From: Brevibacillus sp.
GTDB taxonomy: Bacteria; Bacillota; Bacilli; Brevibacillales; Brevibacillaceae
Assembly (NCBI GenBank): GCA_017656235.1
Contig: JACDOF010000006.1
Coordinates: forward strand, 89,462 to 153,461
Length of the DNA stretch: 64,000 bases
Direction of reading: 5' to 3'
Part shown: positions 57,824-64,000 of the stretch, piece after piece
Numbering within the stretch: position 1 is the first letter of the stretch
Layout: each line of letters opens with the position of its first letter
Program-made: the position numbers and the translations under genes
Notes under the pieces: model-generated
Database searches by the model: none
The model's input: only the letters and a program-made list of their open reading frames with translations
Told to the model about the DNA's origin: nothing

Positions 57824-57940
57824 GAGGGATTATCCTTGTTGATCGGAGTTTATCCGACATTTTTCGGATGGTTTAAAACCAGAATCTGACGGGCTTTGCC
57901 CGTCATGTGTGGACGGGCGTTCGGACGCCCCTTATCCTGC
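57824..57940 (+). other. Candidate oriT with IncP-like nic site
   Basis: The intergenic 57751-57941 region holds three inverted repeats: AAACTCCG/CGGAGTTT (57824-57852), ATCCGA/TCGGAT just after, and GGGCGT/ACGCCC (57915-57930). Three bases beyond the last one is ATCCTG followed by C (57934-57940), which matches the IncP-family nic sequence ATCCTG|C, with the inverted repeat on the 5' side as in RP4. Nicking on the plus strand would send the rep/par side first and the relaxase/tra genes last. Confidence 0.65.
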
Positions 57941-57941
57941 C

Positions 57942-58838
57942 TTAAAAAAACGACATGGGGAGGCCCTCGCATTTGGAAATATCCACCTTGTTGCTGCACC
58001 TGCCTGACCAGCAGTTTTTTACCTTCCTTGGCTTGCATAAAATACTCATCTTCCCCCTCTCCCCTACTTGGTTTCTACGAAACGGATCTGGACAATTCTT
58101 TTCGCACCTCGTTTTGTAAACAGTCATAAAGTAGTTGGGGACATGAGCAACCTTCGCTTTGGAGGTACACTCAAGGGTTTTTACAAGCGCTTCCCCCAAG
58201 GTGTTATACGAGAGAGGGAAGTTTACCCCATGAAGCATCTGACATATGTCCCTCACGAAATCCGCGTTCAATCCCCGACTCTCCGCATAGGGGCCAAATT
58301 CGTCTATGATTCGCTTGTTTTGTTCAGCTTGTACAGGGGAGAGCTCTGCTTTTATTTTTAAATCCTCATCAAATTCATTATTAGTTAAATAATTATTAGT
58401 TTTATTATTATTAGTAGGCGCGGATTTTCCGTTTACGGATTTCCCGCTGACGGATTTTCCGTCTACGGTTTTTCCGTCTGCGGTACTCCCATCAGCTGAT
58501 TGTTTTACCGTGAACGGATTTTCCGTCTGCGGTAACTCGAACACATGGTACTCCATGGGCCCGAACTCCCCTGAATCATTTCGTCCTTGTTTCCGTTTGA
58601 GATAGCCGTTCTGTTCAAGTTCTGAGAGACCGGCCTTTACCGAATCACGACCGTCTTTGGCATGCTTCACCAGGTCATCTATCATGATCGTCCAGTCATC
58701 AGGTTTGCTAAGAAGGTAAAGAAGCAATCCCTTGGCCTTCCAACTCAACCGTGAATCGTTGATTGGAGTTTTGTCGATCTGAACAAAATGATTCTCTCGT
58801 TTCATCACACGAACGAGAGTTTTGTGCTTCCTCTGCAC
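57942..58838 (-). CDS. Plasmid-type replication initiator/winged-helix protein
   Basis: 298 residues from GTG 58838 (AGGAGG 7 bases upstream). N-terminal winged helix typical of Rep/DnaD-like proteins of Bacillota plasmids and ICEs: FVQIDKTPINDSRLSWKAKG and LLLYLLSKPDDWTIMIDDLV. The middle has a tandem DGKTVDGKSVSGKSVNGKS stretch. The C-terminal part (AELSPVQAEQNKRIIDEFGP) is helical. It lies next to the three long repeats and to oriT, so it probably acts in replication or its control. Confidence 0.72.
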   Translation of the reverse strand: MQRKHKTLVRVMKRENHFVQIDKTPINDSRLSWKAKGLLLYLLSKPDDWTIMIDDLVKHAKDGRDSVKAGLSELEQNGYLKRKQGRNDSGEFGPMEYHVFELPQTENPFTVKQSADGSTADGKTVDGKSVSGKSVNGKSAPTNNNKTNNYLTNNEFDEDLKIKAELSPVQAEQNKRIIDEFGPYAESRGLNADFVRDICQMLHGVNFPLSYNTLGEALVKTLECTSKAKVAHVPNYFMTVYKTRCEKNCPDPFRRNQVGERGKMSILCKPRKVKNCWSGRCSNKVDISKCEGLPMSFF

Positions 58839-58866
58839 CTTAACGCCTCCTTTCCACATCGTATCG

Positions 58867-59214
58867 GCGGGCCAGGAAAAATTTGCTGCCGTTAGTTCAT
58901 CTATTTCCAGCAATCTACGTATGACACTTGTCAGACACTGTGTCAGACATTTGTCTGACTCGCTCACCCCCGCGCCGTTTCTCGCTTCTCGCCAGGTCAT
59001 GAAAAAAGTCTGCCCCAAGTTCCCTTATTTCCAGCTATCTCCGTATGACAAATGTCAGACATTCTGTCAGACATTTGTCTGACATGCTCAAAACCGCGCC
59101 GTTGCTCGTTTCTTGGCGGGTCAGGGAAAAAAGCCTGCCGCTAGATCTCCTATTTCCATCTTTTTACGTATGACATTTGTCAGACATCATGTCAGACATT
59201 TGTCTGACTCGATC
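58867..59214. repeat. Three ~124-bp imperfect direct repeats with a conserved dyad (centromere or replication iterons)
   Basis: The units are in register at 58919, 59043 and 59168 (GTATGACA), 124 and 125 bases apart. Each has TATTTCCA, then GTATGACA, TGTCAGACA twice, and the dyad TGTCAGAC-ATTT-GTCTGACA, then an outer part with GCGCCGTT and TTCTCG or similar. They lie between the Rep-like gene and the parR-like gene, where type II partition systems and iteron plasmids keep their cis sites. Confidence 0.8.
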
Positions 59215-59263
59215 AATTGCCATGACACTGTAACGAGGGAAGGGAAGTCCGGCTGTTGTATAA

Positions 59264-59650
59264 TCAGAAATTCAAAATTCCTTTGGCCAAATCTCGAAAA
59301 CGAGATTCTTCGTCCGGAGTTGGTTGCTGATTTGCTTCATGTTGTGAGCTATACGGATATCGTAAATCAGTTGGATCCATCTGAGTTTGTACCACTCTGG
59401 CCTCAATTTTGCTCTCCAATTGCACAACAGTATCCTGCACTTGTTGGATCATCTGCTGTAGTTCCCTTGCCCACTTAGGTGGGTCACTTGAAGGTGGCGA
59501 ACCTTGATCGTATTTATGGTGAAGCTCTTCCCCAAAAAGAAACTGGTTTAATGCGTCCAATATTGCTTCATTTTTGTTCTCATGTTGGTCTATCCAAGCT
59601 GCCAGTTTCTCGTCTGATGATCGTAATCGCAACGTCACTCGATACACCAT
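59264..59650 (-). CDS. ParR-like ribbon-helix-helix protein
   Basis: 128 residues: MVYRVTLRLRSSDEKLAAWI ... NEAILDALNQFLFG is a ribbon-helix-helix start, followed by an acidic, helical tail. It lies directly downstream of an actin-like ParM gene and next to the repeats, so it is likely the centromere-binding adaptor. Confidence 0.75.
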   Translation of the reverse strand: MVYRVTLRLRSSDEKLAAWIDQHENKNEAILDALNQFLFGEELHHKYDQGSPPSSDPPKWARELQQMIQQVQDTVVQLESKIEARVVQTQMDPTDLRYPYSSQHEANQQPTPDEESRFRDLAKGILNF

Positions 59651-59666
59651 GAACCATCACGTCCCG

Positions 59667-60722
59667 TCACAAGCAGGCCAAAAGGTAAAAGGCAATGGCA
59701 TTTTCAAAGATCGCCTCTTCAGGATCCTGATCCAGCCAGACAAACTCGCTGTACGTTCTCTCCTGCAACTCCATTAAGTAGGGTTTGTAAGCGATCGAAC
59801 CACCCCCGAAGATGAAAAAGCGAGCAATCGTGGCTCCTTTTGGATGCCCCAGAATTTCGGTTATGGCCTGAGCAATCTGTCCAGAATAGGGCCGGAAATG
59901 TTCCTGAATGATATCTTGAATATCGATTTCCCTTACCCCTAGCTGCATCTTTCCGTTTTCTGTTGTGACGATTTCGTCGATCATGTGCCTGGTGAAATTC
60001 ACTCGATATTCTTTGTTGACGGTCTCCCGAATGCTCTCCAGCGCACTCGCTGTACCAATCTGCAGCCCCTGACACAATTCCGGAATTGGCTCCAGATCGC
60101 GATCCAGAACCGAAATGTCCGTCGAAAACGCACCAATATCAATGGCGCCCATCGCCTGCCGTTTCCATCTTCCCATGTTCTTTTGAATCTGCCGCAGCGT
60201 AACGGCCATGCCCTCCGGTTTGATCTCGATGTTTAGGTACAGCTGCACTCTCCACCCCTCTCGCCCTGCTGTAGAGATGAATTCCACCTGAAACCTACCA
60301 TTGATCCTCTGCCTGTATTCTTCTTTCAGGGCTCCAATCAGATACTCATCCATAGGCAGACCAGCAAACCCACTTACCTGCATCTCTTCGTATTCCGACT
60401 CAGCTTGCGTCGCTAGTCCCGTTAAAAATGGAACCAAGACCAGGGGGTTCCTTGCTTTTTTGGTTTGTGGATCAATCTCTTGTTCGCCGTTCCCGATGGC
60501 CAGATTGCCAACAAAAAAACGCTTCCCGTCAAGTTCTGGAACATGCGGGCAGCGTAGAAGAACATCAAACGTGTTTTCCATCTTTTCATTACTGCTGATT
60601 CGTTTTCGTTCTGTCGTAAGGGGAACTTCTCTGACCACATTGGGAATTTTCATCCTTGTCCCTTCCAAAACCATCTTAAAGGCGTTATTGCCCAAGTCGA
60701 ATCCGCCTCGAACCCGTTTCAT
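59667..60722 (-). CDS. ParM-like actin ATPase (plasmid segregation)
   Basis: 351 residues. Actin/Hsp70-type ATPase motifs: phosphate 1 GGFDLGNNAFKMVLEG, phosphate 2 MGAIDIGAFSTDISVLD and adenosine loop FFIFGGGSIAYKPYLMEL. Filament-forming proteins of this kind push plasmid copies apart. ATG behind GGAGG, overlapping the RadC-like gene's stop by 4 bases. Confidence 0.85.
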   Translation of the reverse strand: MKRVRGGFDLGNNAFKMVLEGTRMKIPNVVREVPLTTERKRISSNEKMENTFDVLLRCPHVPELDGKRFFVGNLAIGNGEQEIDPQTKKARNPLVLVPFLTGLATQAESEYEEMQVSGFAGLPMDEYLIGALKEEYRQRINGRFQVEFISTAGREGWRVQLYLNIEIKPEGMAVTLRQIQKNMGRWKRQAMGAIDIGAFSTDISVLDRDLEPIPELCQGLQIGTASALESIRETVNKEYRVNFTRHMIDEIVTTENGKMQLGVREIDIQDIIQEHFRPYSGQIAQAITEILGHPKGATIARFFIFGGGSIAYKPYLMELQERTYSEFVWLDQDPEEAIFENAIAFYLLACL

Positions 60723-61162
60723 GAACCAAACTCCCTCCTCTCCATCAGCGAAAAGTACCGATTCTTCGTAACAAGTATGAAATCCTTAACCTCAATTCCC
60801 AAAACGATCCCAGCTTTTTTCAACCGATTCCCCAATTCTTGCTCGTCTTGGCATGGGGTCATTTCAGAGGGGCAATATCGGCACACCATAATGGCACGAG
60901 CTTTCCGAAGGATTGCACCAGCAAATACATCCGACGCGCGCAATTGGCTGCTCCGTTCAGCAGGAATCACTTCCACTCCCAGGATCCGCCCTTCTTGGTC
61001 CAGGTTCATGACCAGCCAGATGTTTGGTTGTCCATCATGAAACACTTCCGCGAACGTGCGGAAAAGATATATCGCCTCAACTGTGTCCTTAATGGAACCA
61101 TGTTTCGTCGAAAATCTATCGACTTCCACCATCTCAGCCCGATAAAGACTCATGCTTTCCAT
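60719..61162 (-). CDS. RadC-family JAB protein lacking the catalytic motif
   Basis: 147 residues with RadC fold features (NIWLVMNLDQEGRILGVEVI, ASDVFAGAILRKARAIMVCR) but the JAMM metal motif HxHPxG is replaced by RYCPSEMTP, so metallopeptidase-type chemistry is not expected. AGGAGG 9 bases before the ATG. Followed by parM. Confidence 0.75.
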   Translation of the reverse strand: MESMSLYRAEMVEVDRFSTKHGSIKDTVEAIYLFRTFAEVFHDGQPNIWLVMNLDQEGRILGVEVIPAERSSQLRASDVFAGAILRKARAIMVCRYCPSEMTPCQDEQELGNRLKKAGIVLGIEVKDFILVTKNRYFSLMERREFGS

Positions 61163-61180
61163 TGCTTCTTTCCTCCTTTG

Positions 61181-61726
61181 TTATCGCTCCATACTTTGTA
61201 CAAGCGGATTTCTTCTGAATCCGTCGTATCTTTCGGTTTCCTGGCTTTCCCACACCCATTCTCCCTTAGATTGGGTCTGCTCCATGTAGCCCTTTTCTTT
61301 TAGCGAAAGAAATTGGTTGTGGCCCAGGATAATATGATCCAATACGGGGATGTCCAATACCTCCCCAGCCTGCTGAAGAGATGACGTAATCTGGATGTCT
61401 TCCCGACTCGGAGAGGGGTTTCCACTCGGGTGATTGTGACAAAGAATAACCGATGCTGCTTTATGCAAGACAGCTTCGGTAAACACTTCTCTCGGATTGA
61501 TTAGACTGACATTTAAAGATCCAGTGTGGATGGTGGACATCCCTACCACCTGATTTTTGGTATTTAAATACATGCCGATAATGTTCTCCCGGTCAGTGTG
61601 ACAATGTTGCTCCAAATAGGCTTGAAAGATGGCGGCAGCGTCTGCGGGTTTATAAATGGACCTGGTTGCGACCGGCAAACTACCGACTTTTTGCAGCTTT
61701 ACTTGGTAAATCGAGATAGTGTCCAT
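61181..61726 (-). CDS. RadC-family JAB-domain protein with intact motif
   Basis: 181 residues. JAMM motif intact: ASVILCHNHPSGNPSPSRED. RadC proteins are frequent on mobile elements; their role is unsettled. It is adjacent to a paralogue without the motif. Confidence 0.85.
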   Translation of the reverse strand: MDTISIYQVKLQKVGSLPVATRSIYKPADAAAIFQAYLEQHCHTDRENIIGMYLNTKNQVVGMSTIHTGSLNVSLINPREVFTEAVLHKAASVILCHNHPSGNPSPSREDIQITSSLQQAGEVLDIPVLDHIILGHNQFLSLKEKGYMEQTQSKGEWVWESQETERYDGFRRNPLVQSMER

Positions 61727-61746
61727 GAACGCGTTCTGTCCTTTCC

Positions 61747-62361
61747 CTACGAGTTAAATTCACAGGGCAGGGAAAAATCTGTACGAGCTGACTGCTCATA
61801 CAAAAACCCTTGTCCCATCTTTCCTCCGAATTGCATCGCTTGTTTTTCCATCTCAAGTGTTTCAATACGTTCCACAACAACCGGTTTCCCAACCGCTTGT
61901 ACCTCGCAGAAAAAATCAGGTTGCCGCAAAACATACCGAATGTCTACCTTGTACCCATCGACATGTTTCCTTTTCCAAAACTCCCACGTATCGGGCGAAA
62001 GATCATCAATCCAGATTTGCAACCCTCTATCTCGCAGCTGTTCGGCGTAATATTCAAAAGAAGAGAGATAGGCAATACCCCACTCGACGATTTCCACACC
62101 GCCTTCCCACTTCAAAGAGGTTTGCAAGAAGAAAGGCAACGAAGAGAGGGTCAGATTCATCATTCGCGGCATACGACTATCCATCTCCAGTGCCGTCCTG
62201 ATGCAAATTTCTTCCCGCTGCCATAAGGTTTCCGGATCTTCCGCAGAAAAAAATTCTTGGACGGATTGTTGCAGGGGGCGGCATAACCATTCTTGCATGA
62301 CGAGTTCTTTTGTCTCCAAATCGACAATGGCCTGCGGAATCATTTTTACCGTTGTGAGCAT
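61747..62361 (-). CDS. EAL-domain c-di-GMP phosphodiesterase-like protein
   Basis: 204 residues from ATG 62361 (GAGGTG 6 bases upstream). EAL features in order: QAIVDLETKELVMQEWLCR (EWL for EAL), NLTLSSLP, VEIVEW, WIDDLSPD (DD retained, loop 6 FGTG changed), YKVDIRY (Lys), VVVERIET (Glu) and GKMGQGFLY (Gln). The residues that hold the metals and ligand seem kept, so it could hydrolyse c-di-GMP, or bind it. It is a stand-alone EAL protein on a conjugative element. Confidence 0.72.
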   Translation of the reverse strand: MLTTVKMIPQAIVDLETKELVMQEWLCRPLQQSVQEFFSAEDPETLWQREEICIRTALEMDSRMPRMMNLTLSSLPFFLQTSLKWEGGVEIVEWGIAYLSSFEYYAEQLRDRGLQIWIDDLSPDTWEFWKRKHVDGYKVDIRYVLRQPDFFCEVQAVGKPVVVERIETLEMEKQAMQFGGKMGQGFLYEQSARTDFSLPCEFNS

Positions 62362-62543
62362 GAGCTGCACCTCAAGATCCAATATGTCTCTTTCCGTCTG
62401 TCTTCCAGAATGGCACCCGTTTTAATATCGACCCGTAGCATGGATTGAAACTCCTCTTCAGATGGGATTCTTTCCCGACCGTGTAGATCTTCCATCCGTT
62501 CTCTCGGTGCCACTCTGTTGCTTTCTTTGGTTATGTTGATCAT
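62346..62543 (-). CDS. Small hypothetical protein
   Basis: 65 residues, ATG with GGAAGGTG upstream, MINITKESNRVAPRERMEDL. It overlaps the EAL gene start by 16 bases, which suggests coupling. Two cysteines near the end (CSSC). No family recognised. Confidence 0.55.
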   Translation of the reverse strand: MINITKESNRVAPRERMEDLHGRERIPSEEEFQSMLRVDIKTGAILEDRRKETYWILRCSSCSQR

Positions 62544-62560
62544 TCAGTCACCTTCCTTAT

Positions 62561-62599
62561 TAAACAAGAAGGGCCGTCAGGAAGATCCCAACAGCCCTT
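62561..62599 (-). terminator. Hairpin terminator after the large unknown gene
   Basis: AAGGGCtGT...ACGGCCCTT stem followed on the minus strand by CTTGTTTAAT. Moderate strength. Confidence 0.5.
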
Positions 62600-62604
62600 A
62601 TGTC

Positions 62605-64000
62605 TTATTGATAAATGGTTCTGTATGCTTGCCATTCCGCAGCGTTTCCCACAATGTAAACAGGGAGATTGTAATCCCCTTCATTGTGACCTTTTACAGC
62701 GTTCTTGTTGTACGTATCATATCCTTTGTTTACCCCAAACTGGAACGACACGTTAAAATAGACGTGATAAGGAGTTTGACTATAATAATTCGTATAGTCT
62801 CCAAATGGGGAAGCTGTACGCTGTAAACCACGGTGTACTTCTCCGAAATCAGTAAGGCTTTTATACCCACCTCCTGTTTTCTTGTGTGTCGTAACGCTAG
62901 CTTCTCGACTCCCTGCTTTCCCAACTGTTACTAGCGGACCAGCCCATACCTCCCTCGTTTCGGTTTTATATAGCAAGTTTTTCTTTTGCAAGATCGGCAT
63001 GATCGATTGTTGCACGTATTCGCTCGTGTAATCCACCATATACATCGGGGCTTGAATATATTGCGTATTCCGAATCTCATGTGTTTTTACCGTACGTCTT
63101 TGCAGATCAAGCGTATTTTGTAAGTCTCTGTAATAATTAGACTTCCATCCACCCCGTTCTTTCATCCAGACAGACGCTGTCGTGATAACCGGATACTTGC
63201 CGCTGACGGGGTGTTTGTGCCTCTCTTCAAAGACGACATGAGTTAGGATCGCCTCGCCAGCATAAAAGTGATGGTTCCCGTTCTTGTACCGATCTTTGGC
63301 GTGTCTTTCCACCCATTCCGGTGTGTGAAGCAATAACCCTTTGGCATTGGGTTCAAACACCTCAAATTGTGTCTGATCGCCAGTTACAACGACCGTAAAG
63401 CTACCGTCGATGGTCTCGGTATCAGAACCAGGAGTACACACTTTTTCTTCCCCATCCGATTCGTCGTCAGCTTCACATTTTTGGTACGTAACATTCAAAT
63501 CAACTAGATATGGTACCTGGATCTCGTATCCGTCTGCCTTCACAACGTAATGACCTGGGGCTAGTGTCTGCCTCCACGTTGTCTGCGTTGGAACTGTAGT
63601 TCCATCATAAACATGAGATTGGATTTGTTTTTTGGGATCCAAGTTGTAAGATTTATCAACCCCCGGTCCATTGACCGTCATCGTAACCGAACTGGGCCAC
63701 TTCGTCATAGGATTGGTTTTGGATTCCCAGTTTGGTGGTGTCACCGTGATCTGTACGTCTTCATACTCATCTCCTGCGTATTTTTCCTCCCATTCTTCCT
63801 TCTTCTGATTAATGGCCTGCATAATCTGAGAATCAATCTGTCCAAATGCTGCCTGGATCTTCGCTTGATCAATTGTCACCTCGATTCGTGCAGGTTCTCG
63901 TTCCCACACCCCGTCTGTTGGCCCCGCGAGCAGTCGTCCCTCTGAATCGTAAATCCTGATCTTCATCGAGCCGCCGTCCACCGGGCCTCCAGGGTCTGGC
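62605..64000 (-). CDS. Large hypothetical surface-type protein, N-terminus outside the window
   Basis: At least 464 residues visible. The frame continues past the ATG at 63981 to the window edge as DPGGPVDGGS, a linker-like stretch with no ribosome site, so the gene is cut. It is beta-rich with PEGA-like (APGHYVVKADGYEIQVPY) and Ig-like stretches and many Thr/Tyr; two cysteines flank an acidic loop near KCEADDESDGEEKVC. No catalytic motif recognised. Likely an extracytoplasmic protein of the conjugative element. Confidence 0.7.
   Translation of the reverse strand, partial: PDPGGPVDGGSMKIRIYDSEGRLLAGPTDGVWEREPARIEVTIDQAKIQAAFGQIDSQIMQAINQKKEEWEEKYAGDEYEDVQITVTPPNWESKTNPMTKWPSSVTMTVNGPGVDKSYNLDPKKQIQSHVYDGTTVPTQTTWRQTLAPGHYVVKADGYEIQVPYLVDLNVTYQKCEADDESDGEEKVCTPGSDTETIDGSFTVVVTGDQTQFEVFEPNAKGLLLHTPEWVERHAKDRYKNGNHHFYAGEAILTHVVFEERHKHPVSGKYPVITTASVWMKERGGWKSNYYRDLQNTLDLQRRTVKTHEIRNTQYIQAPMYMVDYTSEYVQQSIMPILQKKNLLYKTETREVWAGPLVTVGKAGSREASVTTHKKTGGGYKSLTDFGEVHRGLQRTASPFGDYTNYYSQTPYHVYFNVSFQFGVNKGYDTYNKNAVKGHNEGDYNLPVYIVGNAAEWQAYRTIYQ

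Overview
The window reads as chromosome of an endospore-forming, aerobic Bacillota of the Bacilli. Support comes from a piece of sporulation sigma factor K, Gram-positive lipoprotein signals, LutABC, TcyP, a YpgR/CvfC-type protein, an MhqR-type regulator and strong AGGAGG ribosome binding sites. A Brevibacillus-like or related genus is a guess from general gene content. Almost every gene lies on the minus strand. No rRNA or tRNA was seen.

1-25 kb is host chromosome: a TRAP dicarboxylate transporter with two binding proteins and its own two-component system; a thiol-oxidoreductase pair; a MarR regulator divergent from a quinone reductase with a visible promoter and operator; MTA/SAH deaminase; cystine symporter TcyP; a CvfC-type HEAT protein; lutABC for lactate oxidation; a TrpXYZ-like ABC transporter; a NarL/LiaRS-type two-component system; a FapA (DUF342) protein preceded by two c-di-GMP-I riboswitches in tandem; and a secreted PHB-depolymerase-family esterase.

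25-28 kb is a worn stretch of transposase pieces, a possible group II intron tail and small AT-rich membrane-protein genes. It ends at the 3' part of sigK (28070-28360). This fragment begins exactly at AATGA in the Asn-Glu-Ile codons, which is the crossover site known for the B. subtilis skin element. Everything to the right therefore looks like a sigK-intervening element at least 35.6 kb long. Its other end, with the 5' half of sigK, is outside the window.

28.4-46 kb, the left part of the proposed element, holds an HNH nuclease-Nudix fusion, a WG-repeat protein, a frameshifted large serine recombinase of SpoIVCA size, a 24-repeat CRISPR array, a complete type I-C cas operon (cas3-5-8c-7-4-1-2), a staphylococcal-type nuclease, a MntA-HepT toxin-antitoxin pair and IS remnants.

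46.5-64 kb is a conjugation and plasmid-maintenance module transcribed leftward: a TOPRIM/primase-like protein, a TadZ/MinD-like protein, an M23 peptidase, a split VirB4, PrgI, a VirB6-like protein, a VirB2-like pilin, VirD4, a MOBP-type relaxase, a relaxosome accessory protein, an IncP-like nic site, a Rep-like winged-helix protein, three ~124-bp repeats (centromere or iterons), ParR/ParM-like partition proteins, two RadC-family proteins (one lacking the JAMM motif), an EAL-domain protein and a large unknown protein cut by the window end.

Taken together, the right half looks like a plasmid-like, formerly or still conjugative element that sits in sigK and carries CRISPR-Cas and a candidate modification-dependent nuclease. 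Whether it still excises depends on the recombinase frameshift being real and on the unseen right end.
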